From Cricetomys ansorgei (Eukaryota > Chordata > Mammalia > Rodentia > Nesomyidae): a DNA stretch of 64,000 nt. The stretch is taken from contig JAMJFZ010002307.1 of the NCBI GenBank assembly GCA_026225945.1, positions 3,487,001 to 3,551,000 of the forward strand, in the 5' to 3' direction. Both the position numbers and the translations under genes were made by a program. This document shows, piece after piece, positions 22,993 through 34,055 of this stretch. The stretch's first letter is position 1; the number at the start of each line of letters is the position of its first letter. The notes under the pieces were generated by a model that had not been told where the DNA came from, did no database searches, and worked only from the letters and a program-made list of their open reading frames with translations.

Positions 22993-23735
22993 GCCAGGGG
23001 CCAGTCCTGGCAGTCAATAGAGTTCAGAGAGGAGATAAGGAGTAGGTGAAGGGAGATTGAATCAGAGATGGAGGCTGGGAGGATCTTGCAGCTCTGACTG
23101 CAGCTCTGACTGACCAGCCATCAGGGTGCCTTTTTATTTATACATATTTCACAAAACAAAGGCAAACTCTTGGCTTCCAAGGGGATACAGATCATATCAT
23201 TTTGTAACTATCTGAGCCAGTTTAGACTCAAAGCCTTGAACTATGTATAATGAAACTTTGGTGGTTTAAAATATAACCCTGAAAGCTTTCTCAGGCTTAA
23301 AAGCCTCTGAACTAACTTGCTTTTATGATTTCTATAAAAATCTGTTTATACAGAAGAATTCTTTTTGCTTCCTAGTTAAGAGACCTCATCATAACCTGAT
23401 ATAAACTAGTCTTTTTATAAATGGCAAACCCTTATGGCTAATTCTTTTTTCTTTTATAGCTCACCACTATGTAGAAGGTTGTTTTAGCCAATTTGACTTA
23501 GTTACTAAGTTCCCTTATCTCTGGTGACATGTCATCTATGGTGCCCCCATCTCATAAGCCACATATCCAGAAAACTCTAAGCATATGTAGGAGGAGACCT
23601 CTGATCTACCATCGCTTTTCCTGGCCTGCTGGGGCTAATCACCTTTTCTCAAGTTTACATTGCCCTGATTGCCTCTCTCCTGAATTTGTTCAGGGGCGGA
23701 TGCACCAAGACGATGCTGGAGCCATAACTTCATAA
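22993..23735. mobile_element. possible LTR-like or other insertion of unknown family
   Basis: The block begins exactly where the B3 head is cut. It starts TGTGCCAGGGGCCAGTCCTG, contains a self-complementary start (CCAGGGGCCAGTCCTGG), and keeps one texture to about 23.7 kb. This suggests an insertion into the SINE. I do not see the SINE's other half nearby, and I recognise no family. Boundaries and class are uncertain. Confidence 0.25.
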
Positions 23736-24049
23736 AGAAATTCCTAGTTTTGTGTGCTTATCACAATCTCCAAGGCTTAAGGAGGATCCCTGAGTAAGAT
23801 CAGGTAAGGTTAGTTCCTTGGCAGCAGAAGGGGCTGTAATGATTAGGACTTTCCTAAGGAGACTCAGAGATAGTATTTTTGGATAAAGACATAAATGAAT
23901 CATAATGTAAAAAAGTCCTCCAACAATGCAACACATAGAGAGCAAAACTGAATAAGAGAGACAGCAGACAGCAGTCATAGCATTTGGCTCAGCTTTGCTG
24001 GAACTGTGTCAAACAGCTGTGCTGGCTTCATGACTTTGTTCCATGGGTC
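23736..24049. other. unclassified sequence
   Basis: No gene or recognised repeat. It may belong to the preceding block. Confidence 0.35.
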
Positions 24050-24190
24050 ACAGCTGCGCCATAGGTGCAGTTCCCGGCACCCACATGGCAGCTCAAAACT
24101 GCCTAGAACCCCAGTTCGAGGTGATTTGACATTGCTTCTGACCTCTACATGGTCCTGTGTGCAAATGCATGACACCCACATTTAAAAGAA
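24050..24190 (+). mobile_element. B3 SINE, partial
   Basis: GCAGTTCCCGGCACCCACAT, GGCAGCTCAAAACTGCC and AACCCCAGTTCGAGGTGATT, TGACCTCTACATGG. This is B3 without its head. Confidence 0.65.
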
Positions 24191-24208
24191 GACATTTTTT
24201 TAAATCTT

Positions 24209-24400
24209 AAGATAGTTCCATAGGTAAAGGCACTTGCCGTGAGGCCTGACCACCCAGGCTTGGTCCCTGAGACCCACACAGCGGAGAGAACCAAGTCTTG
24301 TAAGCTGTTCTCTGAACTCCACACTTGTGTTGCGGCAAGAGTTTGTACATGCACACATATGTATAAGGACACACAAATAAATGAAAAGAAGTAAAAGTGG
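24209..24400 (+). mobile_element. RSINE1 SINE
   Basis: CATAGGTAAAGGCACTTGCC, TGGTCCCTGAGACCCACACA, GAGAGAACCAAGTCTTGTAA and TGTTCTCTGAACTCCACACT, with a tail ending AAATAAATGAAAAG. These are the RSINE1 blocks in order. Confidence 0.75.
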
Positions 24401-24407
24401 TTTAAAC

Positions 24408-24440
24408 AGCAACAACAACAACAAGCAGCAACAACAAAAC
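24408..24440. repeat. (CAA)n/(CAG) short repeat
   Basis: About ten CAA-type triplets with one CAG interruption. It gives a Cys/Leu run on the reverse strand that is not a gene. Confidence 0.9.
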
Positions 24441-24614
24441 AGAAGAAAGGAAAAATATATGTAATCTTTAATGATTTTGAACAAAGTACATATAGCTTTC
24501 CTTTGAGCTCTAGATATCCATGATGGGGACTATCTGGGTAAGCGTGTGTGTGTGTTTTTCTTGTTGATGTTATAGCACACAAAAGGATGGGTTTTTATCA
24601 CAGCATATTCAAAT

Positions 24615-25060
24615 GTATAAATCTTTACACTGTGTTCTTATTCATCCTCACCCCTCACCACCCTGCCCCACCCTCCTCTCAAAAACTCACCTCTTCCATG
24701 TCACATATTTTCTGTCTCTCCTGTTTCCCATAGTCACCCCCTTTTAAACTCCTTCCTCTTCTACTTTTATCCCCCCTCCCCAGTCGTGCACACAGTTAAA
24801 TCTAGATTCTGCTTAGAGAAGAAAACATGTAACATTTTTCTCCCTGAGTCTGGCTTTGTATTTTTCTTTTTCTTTCTCCTTCTTTTTTTCATCAGTGTTT
24901 GCTTGACATGATGCTCGTCAGTTCCACCTATTTCTCTGAAAATGCTATGATTTGATTTTGCTGTACAGCTTTAAAAAAATCTCCATATGTATATGAACCA
25001 CATATTCTTTACCCTCTCACCTCCTGATGGGTCTGTGTCCCCAAAGCATGAATGTGTATT
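24615..25060 (-). mobile_element. LINE-1 3' end, antisense
   Basis: A pyrimidine-rich stretch is followed by TTGCTTAGAGAA-like sequence (TCTGCTTAGAGAAGAAAAC), CTGAGTCTGGCTTTGTA, GTTCCACCTATTTCTCTGAA, ATGCTATGATTTGATTTTG, and TATATGAACCACATATTCTT with CACCTCCTGATGGGTC. These are the antisense LINE-1 3' UTR and ORF2-end motifs in order. Confidence 0.65.
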
Positions 25061-26204
25061 CTTAAAGGCAAAGGGACCTTATTGTTTATCTAACTGGGTT
25101 TTTCTGCTCACCTCCATTTCTTCTATTCCCACACTCCCCACCCCCTCAACCCCAAGGATGTGGATGCTTTCTAGTTTACTGTTTTAGCTTTCAGTTTTCA
25201 TGTTTTGAGTGTAGGCAAACACATATGTTTCTACGTACAAAGTTTGTGTAATACACATTCACTTCTCCTTGATGGCATGTCTTAGGGGTTGCACTATGAA
25301 GGTGTGTATATCACTGTGGTTGACACCTGAGGATTATTACCAGTCTTTCCAAGCCATCCATGGGTTCTTGTTGTTCCTGGGATGTGAGTGATCTGAACTG
25401 AAAGAGCTGGATCGTTTCAATGGCGGAGGCACCCTCTCTTCTATTGTTGCTTAGTTTGGGTGTCAGCTGTCTTTTGGCTGCCTTGAGCACACACTGTCTG
25501 TTTCTGAAGAGAACTCTTTTTAACCCAAATATGGAAAGAGAGAAGCAATGCTCACCTACCCGCTTTCTTTCCCATCAGAATTATGTGAGTGATCTGGAAG
25601 CAGGAGATCTCCCTTTAACGTCTAAGTAGCTGAAAATACTGTTTTGTCAGCTTTAGTGATTTTCTTCTTCCCCGGGAATTTCTACTTATTCTGGAATTTG
25701 AATTTTTCTGGTATTTTAAAAAGTACACGTGGCATTCTTCTGCAGTTACTTTCTCCCTTCTTTCTGATGTGCGCTTATCTTCAGATCTGAGCATGTCAGG
25801 CGGTTTCACGGATTATACCCGAAACCTGCTTTACTTTCTCCTCACTGAAGCCACGGAGGCAATACTAATTAAGGCGGTGCTTGCAGAAGATTCTCTTCCC
25901 ACCTTGGTGGTTTGTTAGCATCTCTGGTAATGATCAGATCTTCATTTTCTTTGATCTTTGAAAATACTTGTTTCAATTCATGACTCATAGGCCCCAAATA
26001 AGCATAGCTAATAAGGTTTTGAGGCAAGATCTGTAATCTATCCAATGACAGAAGAACTGTGTGTGCGCCTCACCAAAACACATCCAGGTTGGCTCAGTGT
26101 CAGCAACAGCTCTTAGTGGAAGACATAGTCATTCATGAATTTAAGACCAGGACATATTATATTACCTGTTCAGGTAAATATGCTGTTTAGCTAACTGGTT
26201 TAGT
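25061..26204. other. unique non-coding sequence
   Basis: No recognised repeat or gene. The open frame at 25420-25629 has no known match. Confidence 0.4.
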
Positions 26205-26352
26205 TACTGTTGCAGAGTTGTCAGAAGAGGGTATTGGATTTCCTGGAACTGGAGTTACAGGTGGTTGTGAGTTACCTTGTGGTTGCTGGGACTGAATTTT
26301 AGTTCTCTTCAAGAGCAGTATGTGTTCTTAACCATTGAGACATCACTCCAAG
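26205..26352 (-). mobile_element. B3-type SINE, antisense
   Basis: CTGGAACTGGAGTTACAGGT, GGTTGTGAGTTACCTTGTGG, TTGCTGGGACTGAATTTTAG and GAGCAGTATGTGTTCTTAAC, ending at CATTGAGACATCAC. These are the antisense B3/B2 blocks. Confidence 0.75.
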
Positions 26353-26384
26353 AGTTGCTTTTGTAATATTTTAAATCAATTTTC

Positions 26385-26708
26385 TCTTTCTTTCTTTCTT
26401 TCTTTCTTTCTTCCTTCCTTCCTTCCTTTCTTTCTTTCTTTCTTTTCTTTCCTTCCTTCCTTTCCTTCCTTCCTTCCTTCCTTCCTTCCTTCCTTCCTTC
26501 CTTCCTTCCTTCCTTCCTTCCTTCCTTCCTTCCTTCCTTCCTTCCTTCCTTCCTTCCTTCCTTCCTTCCTTTCCTTCCTTCCTTCCTTCCTTTCCTTCCT
26601 TCCTTCCTTCCTTCCTTTCCTTCCTTCCTTCCTTCCTTCCTTCCTTCCTTCCTTCCTTCCTTCCTTCCTTTATTTTTTAATTTCTTCCTTTTTCTCTTTC
26701 TTTCTTTC
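26385..26708. repeat. (CTTT)n/(CTTC)n polypyrimidine tract
   Basis: About 324 bases with almost no purine on the + strand. CTTT units lie at both ends and more than 50 CTTC units lie between, broken by CTTTC slips. An open frame over it reads Phe-Leu-Pro-Ser repeats and is an artefact. Such mirror-symmetric homopurine-homopyrimidine DNA can form triplex (H-DNA). Confidence 0.98.
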
Positions 26709-27989
26709 GCATTTCAACCTTGATCAAGCTATGGAATAAAATCCTCAATAAAACTTGAAGTTCTTACAATTTTTAACAATTATTTCCTTAAAAAAATTTT
26801 CAGCACAATAATAAGATATTCAGTTTGTTCTCCAAGACAAGCTTGACGGAGGGAGGTAAATGAGGGTGATGGTCTCTGAAACAGCAACATCCAGTCAGAA
26901 ACCCCTCCAGCAGTGTGAGTCCGGTTTTGGAATGTTCATGTGTCAGTGGAAGAATGGCGCCATGTTTTACCAGATTTTTAGAGGGCCTCTGGACTTACTG
27001 TTTTTGGTTTTATTTCTTCTCCAGAATTGGGCCTCCCTGGGTGCTCTTCAAAGAGTCTGTGGTTTGGGTTCTTTAGCTTTGATCTGCGGCTTCTGTAGTG
27101 GCATCCTATTAGGTGGTGTGGACATGGAGAGAATACCACATACTCTGATAAGATGCACCCTCAATGTGGGCATTGAGACATTCACAAATTTGTCTTCTCT
27201 GTTACAACTTCTCCTCCCCAAATGCCCTCATCCCTGCTCACTTCTCTGGCTATAAGGCTTTAGATCTGTTTGCCCAGGGTTGCTAACTGTGGTTTACCAA
27301 CTAAGGGAACAGAAAAAAAGGTAAGGGCACTAGTGGGGGCTGGAGTGGGAGGGTGCCATTCTACCAGCGGGCACAAGGCTCTGGTCAAGTCTTTTCCTCA
27401 TTGTAGAGGAGACCGAGGTGTGGTTAGTTATGGACCACCCCTTTTGGAGCCAGAGCAGTGACAGTCCACTGTGAGGGTGTGGTAGGGCTCCTCTGTGTAA
27501 AATCTACCACGGGGAGAGGGAATTAATCTTCCCCTGGTAGTTCCCATATGGCCTCCAGTAATTTACCAGTCACCAGCAGCAATTCCTTTCTATAAATGTT
27601 GAGGGTCCAGTGTCCTCCAGTTCAGGGAAGTGCACGGCATCTGTGACTCTGTATGCTCTACCTATGCAGACATTGGAATAATAGTTTATCTAGAGACATG
27701 ACTTCTCTCATTACTTTCAGAAAGCCCATGGCGCTGTATTTTAGCTTAGTTTTTCTTTTTAAAAAATTTTAAAGCTTTTTCTTATTTTAAGGATTGGAGT
27801 GATTACTTTTAAGCTTCCTCAGCATCAACTGAGGCCAGAAATCCATTTGGAATTATATTTCATAGTGTGGATTTCTTCATGATTGCTTATAATTGCAAAT
27901 TTTAAAAGCTTTACAAATGTAAAGTAACATAAGCTTTTCTTTATATTTTGCTTGGTTTTTGTAAAGATGTATTTCATGTTTAATTATGT
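26709..27989. other. unique non-coding sequence
   Basis: No recognised repeat or gene. The frame at 26860-27255 (131 residues) has no match that I recognise and no splice support. Confidence 0.4.
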
Positions 27990-28178
27990 GGTTTTTTTCT
28001 GTGTGATCGTATGCACAAATGAGGGCAGTGCCTGGGGAAGGCGGAAGGGGGCGTCGGATTGCCTGGAGCTGATGTAGGTAACTGTGACTTGCCCATGTGA
28101 GCGTTAGCAGATGAACTCCGGGCCTCTGTGAGAACAGCAAGCACGCTTAACCACTGCGCCATCTCTCTAGTCCATAGG
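27990..28178 (-). mobile_element. B3 SINE, antisense
   Basis: GATTGCCTGGAGCTGATGTA, GTAACTGTGACTTGCCCATG, CGGGCCTCTGTGAGAACAGC and AACCACTGCGCCATCTCTCT, ending AGTCC. This is antisense B3 with its head intact. Confidence 0.8.
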
Positions 28179-28356
28179 TACTTTGTCAATATCTACCACT
28201 TGGGACTTGGCACTATTTTGACATGTCTCAGCATTTCTATAAAGCAGGTATTAGGTATGTAATCTTGTGACACTTTCTTGCCCTGTCAGTACTGATAACA
28301 TAGAGAACATTAGGAAGGTTGAAAGGGATTATATACGCCAAGGCTTAGTGGAGTAA

Positions 28357-28358
<2 letters not shown>

Positions 28359-28399
<41 letters not shown>
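28359..28399. repeat. (AC)n microsatellite
   Basis: About 18 AC units, ending ACAAACACAA. Confidence 0.95.
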
Positions 28400-28424
28400 A
28401 GGTTTTTAAGTCCAACTTTTAAAA

Positions 28425-28622
28425 ATTTTTTTTTTATGTGTGTGTATGTGCATGCGTGTGTGATGGTGGGGTTGGGTACCCACGGAGGCCAGAAGGGGGC
28501 ATCACATTCCTTGCAGCTGGAGTTAACAGCCATGTGTGAGCCACCTGGTGTGGGTGGTAGGAACTTCAGTCCTCTGCAAGAGCAGCAAGTGCTCTTCACC
28601 ACCGAACCCTCTCTTTAGCCCC
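28425..28622 (-). mobile_element. B3 SINE, antisense
   Basis: TGTGTGTATGTGCATGCGTG, GGAGGCCAGAAGGGGGCATC, CCTTGCAGCTGGAGTTAACA, GAGCAGCAAGTGCTCTTCAC and a CTCTCTTTAGCCCC end. It is a near full-length antisense B3. Confidence 0.85.
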
Positions 28623-29714
28623 AAGTGTTCATTTCTTGTTGTCACTTTTATTATCCATGTTTCTCTCAAGATATAAAAAAATAATGAAGTTAAAGGTACT
28701 TTCTAAAATGTCTTTCTTACCGTCAGAGTCCTAGTGTTGGAATTCTCTGCTCTTTGCCCTGAGCCGATGGCTAAGGTCTGGGAGCTATGGCCTTGGCCTC
28801 TAGGTGACTTGGCCAGGCAAGGTGCCATTGCCTTGATTGTGTGCAGGGCCACAGGTCACTGAATTAGTTCCTCTGAAGTCTTGTCTCCGTTTCCACTTGC
28901 TAGAAGCAAAATGTAGCACCAACAATTGGGTGGATCAGTCTGATAGGAAAGTGGCCCCTGGAGAAAGAAAGTTTTCTCTTTTGCGAAGAAAAAGAAGAAG
29001 AAATCCAGAAGAAGAAGAAGAAAGAAGCTCTGCAGCAGCTGTGGCTGAAGATAGAAGCAGCGTTGTGTCTTAAAGGTGTCACCTTGTTTACTTAAGTGTA
29101 ATTTTCACAGGCATTAATCCTCTCTCAGTGTCTAGGGCTCCACTGAGGTATTGGTGCTTAGAAGAAAGATGGGGCGAACGATTTAAAAAAGCTCTTGCAT
29201 GATTTGGAACTGCATAACCATAGGCTCATTTCTAAAATTCCATTTGCAGCAGGCCAAGGCGAGCAGTTCTCACAGTGCCTTAGGGGAGCTTTCTCCTCTG
29301 CAGACCGTGGCACCGAATGACGATGAACTCCCGTGCAGATCCCGGCCCACTGAAGGAAATTCTGCTTTGAAGGGCTCTGAATCAGTGTGCAGACTTCCCA
29401 CCGGCTGATTTTACACATTCGGATATGGAGGAGAGAACAGATCTTGTCTCTGTGTTTTAATTTCTTATGTTTTTCTTGCTTTTGATTCCTTGAGTTAATT
29501 TCATTTTTTTTACAGTGATGTTTCCCTTCCCTTAAATGTATGTACGTTTCACATGTCTGGAGAAGTCTCTGTATAACAGTTTAATGCTGTTACACCGTTT
29601 GTGCAACACACCAAGTGACAGCAGGGGTTTGTCTATTTTAGCCCCTCCAGGGTTCCGGTCTCTTGGTCTAGCCAAATCTCTTACAGTCTCATTGGAGGAG
29701 GTCCCCCAGGCAGG
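28623..29714. other. unique non-coding sequence
   Basis: A (GAA)n-type purine run lies at about 28985-29030. There is no recognised interspersed repeat or gene. Confidence 0.4.
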
Positions 29715-29910
29715 TGCTGGAGCTATCGCTCATTTGGTGGGTGTACACAGGCACAAAGCCCTGGGCTCTAAACCTGGCACTGGACATGGCAGCACGCACC
29801 TGTGATCCCAGACAAAGGCAGGAGGGTCAGAAGTTGAAGTCATCTTAGGCTATAAAGCAAGGTCAAAGTTGTTCTGCTCTATCCAAGACTGTCTCAAAAA
29901 TAAACTAATG
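29715..29910 (+). mobile_element. B4 (ID/B1 composite) SINE
   Basis: A degraded tRNA-like head (GGAGCTATCGCTCATTTGGT, CTGGGCTCTAAACCTGGCAC) is followed by CATGGCAGCACGCACCTGTG, ATCCCAGACAAAGGCAGGAG and GACTGTCTCAAAAATAAACT. Confidence 0.65.
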
Positions 29911-30224
29911 AATTAATAAGAAAATAAGCAAACTACCCAAGAATCCAATTCAACAACTTCATAGCTTCTGTGAGGGTTTATCTCTTTTATTTTGACACCA
30001 TCCGTGATCTTCTGTAAGTCGATAGAATTTGGTGCAGCCATCTTTGAAAATTTCAAAACACTTTGGTAACTATCATCTCATGTGATCTTTGTAATAATAA
30101 GCGAGCAAAATACACGGATAGCTTAATGGAGAACTGGCTATAACTGGATCTGTGTGTTCTTATAGTATTATAGGTTGTTGAAGCAGTACCCCTAGGAATA
30201 TATATTTTTTTTAAAAGGATTTTT
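29911..30224. other. unique non-coding sequence
   Basis: There is at most a faint MIR-like word series at about 30055-30110 (ACTTTGGTAACTATCATCTC). There is no gene. Confidence 0.35.
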
Positions 30225-31330
30225 AAAATTTAATTCTACTATCTGGCTCTGTGACTGGCTTTGTGCCGAGGTCTTTGATCCACTTGGACTTGGGTTTTGT
30301 GCAGGGTGATGAATACGGATCTATTTCCACTCTTCTACGTGCAGACATCCATCTAGACAGTATCATTTGTTGAAGATGCTTTCTTTTTTCTGTTGTATAT
30401 TTTGGCTTCCTCTTTGAAAATCAGGTGTCCATACGTATATGGATTTATATTTAGATCTTCAGTTCGGTTCTATTGATCGGCATGTCTGTTTTTATGTCAA
30501 TACCCCTGGTTGTAGGGGATGGGGAGCCTGAAGAGACCATTTCCTGTAACCAGGCAAGGTTTCCAGTGGTGGGACCCAGATACCATGATAGCCATAAAAC
30601 CTTCAATCTATAGCCTGCCTGAAGGATCTGCTGGGACAATGAAAAGGCAGAACCCCACACCAAGGGAGGGAACCCATGACTGTCACTGCAGGGCAGGCTA
30701 GGAATAGAAGACTGGATAGCCAGGAGATGATTTCTAATAATATCCTGCTATGCTCATAGATCAGTGCATAGCCCCATCTTCATCAGAGAGGATCCCTCTG
30801 GCAGCTGATGGGCACAGACACAGAGGCCTAAGGGCCAAACATCAGGAGGAGCTTGGGGAACCCTGTGAAAGAGTGGGAGGAGAGATGGCTGGGACCAGAG
30901 AGAGGGGTTGAGGATAGAAGAACAAGCCCCATAGAGTCAACTGACCAGCACTCTTAGGGGCTCGCAGAGCCTGAAGCAGCAGTCATGGAATATGTCTGTG
31001 GTTGTCTGGCTTGGTGCTCTTGCAGGACTCATACAGACTAGAGTGTGAGGTCTCTAACCCTTTTACCTGACTGCCCTTGGGACCCTTTCGCTCCTGCTGG
31101 GTTGCCTAGTCCACCCTTGATGTAGGGAGTAGTGCCTGGCCTTGTTCCATCTTGTTATTTCCTGTTCCCCTGGTAACTCTGGGAGGACTGATGTTTTCTG
31201 AGGGGAAGCAGAGGTGGATCTGGGGGAGAGGGGAGATGGGGCAGCAGGGAGGAATGGAGGGAGGAGATGATGGGGTCTGGATGTATTATATGAGAGAAGA
31301 AAGATAAACATAAACATAAGTAAATAAATG
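30225..31330. mobile_element. LINE-1 (Lx-like) with 5' inversion
   Basis: Two LINE-1 pieces lie in opposite orientation and touch near 30508. The left piece (30225-30507) is antisense ORF2: CCACTTGGACTTGGGTTTTG, TGCAGGGTGATGAATACGG, then TTTTCTGTTGTATATTTTGG and TTCTATTGATCGGCATGTCT. The right piece (30508-31330) is sense 3' UTR of Lx type: CACTCTTAGGGGCTCGCAGA, GGGACCCTTTCGCTCCTGCT, GGGTTGCCTAGTCCACCCTT, GGATCTGGGGGAGAGGGGAG and TGTATTATATGAGAGAAGAA. An A-rich AAACATAAACATAAGTAAAT tail follows. This is the structure left by twin priming during retrotransposition. It is inactive. Confidence 0.7.
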
Positions 31331-33854
31331 AAAATTAATTCTATACGTGTGCATATTCGTGTGCATGTATGCAGAGATCACAGGAAACCCCTGGGGACTC
31401 CGTTGTCTCCTAGACCTTGTGAAATCCAGGGACCAAACTCAGGCTGTGAGGCCTGCCCTCTCCCAAGTGCACCATATTGTTGTCCCCGAGGAACACTTTC
31501 ATACCATAGCCCAGTGCATCCTTGGGTGTGGGCAGGGTTTTCTGCAGGTCTCTAGAATTCTCATTCCAAAGAGAAACAGTCAAAGCTTGCCCTTTGCACA
31601 CATGTGGCTGTCTGGATATAGGGTCCAGAAAACATAGAACTGACCCTGAACTAGTAGAAAAAGCCCTCACCATTTGTGGAAGGTCTTTTCTAGAAGAAAA
31701 AAAAAATCCTGGTTCAAAGAAGCCCTGAGTCAGTGCCGATCCCCACAGATTCTCCGTCTTTAAACATCAGCACGCTCTGACTTCCCGGGTTTTGCTTCCT
31801 TCCCTTGTTTCCATCTTGCTCCTGTAGGCTTCCTGACTTCTCCTGAGAGGACAGGAGGTTTTTGGTTTTTTTGCCAATCACTGCATCTCCAGCATCTAGA
31901 GTGACCACTGACAAGCTGTTGAGATTCCATACATCTTCCCCCTGGTGGCATGAGGTCCAGGCCATAACTAAAGGAGCACCAGGGTCATGCACCTTGGGTG
32001 TCTCTCTTAGCATGAAGGGCTATGCTGGCCCCAGGAGCGTCCCTGTGAGACACTATAAAACTCATCCTCACAATGTCAGGGCCACCTGTGAGTCTCACCG
32101 CCATCCAAGCTTCAGCCCTGTCACTCAGCACTTTTCATGCTATCTGTTAACTTAGCCTGGATTTCTCTGCCCCTCCTGCAGTCATGGGAGAAGAGCCTGG
32201 TTGGAAGAGAGCCAAGGTCTGGTTCACTTTACCTGAAGGTACTTCTACTATGAAGTTGAAGCTGCTTGGCCACTTCTTAGCACGAGGAAGGCTCCTACAG
32301 CTATGCTTTCTTTCTGCTTGCAGCTTGGGGCATGTCTGTGGTCTATGAACCAACTTTATTGGGGCTCCCGTCAGCCACACCATGAGTCTCTCAGAGTCAA
32401 AATGTAGTTGGCAAGCCATTCCAGGTGATACTCAAATCCAGCCTCCTAACTTCTCCTCTCATATTCAGTATTATCTCTGGTTCTAGTTTACTTTATTCTT
32501 TATAGAATAGAATGGCTGATTATTAACTTTATCTCAGAAAAACTGAACAGTTATTCAGTTATTTTTATCCGACTTCCCCCAATCTTCTGATTCTATCTCC
32601 AGTACTTTAGTGACTTCTTTCCCCCTGAAATCCAGATTTACTTGAGTGTTTTATTTCTTAGATATTGAAATATTAGATATTCGCCAATTTTATATTGTCT
32701 CAGAAAAACACAGCACCAATGGCTGACTATATCATCCTGTGGAACATGTCAATCTTCGGTCACAGTCTGAAAGCACTTTTGATTCCCCAGGCAAACAAGC
32801 CCTCTTTGAATTGACCTATGCCCTTGTGCTTTATCCATGTTGGCCCAGACCAGTGAAAGTGGCCATTTCTGATGCTTACTGGAAGACTTCTTATCTTTTT
32901 GAAAGCTAACTCAACACCCCCAGACCTTTTAACAATGCGTATTATAAAGACCCATCTGAAAGCAAATTCCCCCCTTTAAATAATGCTGAGCTGGTGTCTG
33001 TCCTTTGACCCCTGCCTTGTTTTGGATAAACCATCTCATTATTTCCTTGGATTGAAACCTTTATAGTGCTTTATATGTTATAATCCCTTACTAGAGGGAA
33101 GCAGGAAGGGCATCAGCGGGCCCAGCTATATCCAGGTAAGTACCCAGCATTCAGAAGCTGCCTGTATTTTATGCATTAAAGTTAAATTAGCTAAAAATTA
33201 TTGGCTCCATTGTGTGGTCAAAGGGATAGATGAGATAACAGAAATGGCTCAGGAACAAATCTTATAAGCAGATTCAATGTGACTTCGCTTGGGAAGACTG
33301 GAGAAAATGTCTATTCACTCTAGGTAGGGCACTGAAAATGGACCAAAGAAACTATTGCCACCCACACCTTGCTTAATGAACCAGTGTGTCATTGGTGCTA
33401 CTATGGACGCACATATGACTTCAAGGCAGCTGTGCCAACAAAAGCCCACTGCAGCACGAAAGCTACCCCTACGGAGCTCCCTGTGCAACACGAGGCAGTT
33501 CTGTAGAAGAGTCCCTGCTCCCCAGATGTTCTTACTGTGTGTATAACCTTAGGGCAGGACCCAGGGACTCCTGTAACTTTCTGAACTTCCTGAGCCTTGT
33601 AAGCTTGGTGATTGAGTCTCATGAGCTCACACCCCTCCGCACCTATTCAGGAGAGATTTGTTTTACTTCTGAGGAAAAAGCGACACAACAGTAGACTAGT
33701 AATCAAATCAATGGCACAACCCCAGAGCAAAGCGATCTGGAAAGAGTCATTTGGACTATGCATACAGCTTTGTATAAAGTACATTAAAGTAATGTGGTTT
33801 TTTTTCTTAAAAAACACACACACATTTAACCTATTGATTAAATTCTAAGTGTAA
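31331..33854. other. long, mostly unique non-coding stretch
   Basis: At 31345-31480 there are hints of an antisense tRNA-derived SINE (CCAAACTCAGGCTGTGAGGC). Otherwise I see no repeat or gene in 2.5 kb. Overlapping open frames at 31328-32155 lie in all frames and look random. Confidence 0.4.
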
Positions 33855-33975
33855 GCCAAACACGATAGTGTATACCTATAATCCCAGCACTCAGGAGGCT
33901 GAGCGAGTCCAAGTCCTGCTTGGGTTACACAGTGAGGGTCAGGCGAGCCCTGTGTCTAAATAAATAAATAAGTAA
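33855..33975 (+). mobile_element. B1 SINE
   Basis: AGCCAAACACGATAGTGTAT, ACCTATAATCCCAGCACTCA and GGAGGCTGAGCGAG, then CACAGTGAGGGTCAGGCGAG and an (AAAT)n tail. It lacks part of the middle and is clearly B1. Confidence 0.85.
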
Positions 33976-34055
33976 ATGCTGGTGTAGCTCTGTGGTAGTG
34001 TGCTTACCTGGCAGGCAGGAGCTCTGGGTCCAATCTCCAGTTCTGCAAAGACAGT
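33976..34055 (+). mobile_element. ID SINE
   Basis: TGCTGGTGTAGCTCTGTGGT, AGTGTGCTTACCTGGCAGGC and TCTGGGTCCAATCTCCAGTT, with an A-rich end. The A and B boxes are recognisable. It sits in the A-tail of the preceding B1. Confidence 0.75.

Noticed and set aside
26335..26739. 134-residue frame of Phe-Leu-Pro-Ser repeats
   Set aside because: It is the translation of the (CTTC)n/(CTTT)n tract; there is no unique sequence around it and no gene context.
26860..27255. 131-residue forward frame with hydrophobic segments
   Set aside because: No recognisable family, no splice signals in phase, and a neighbouring region of plain unique DNA.
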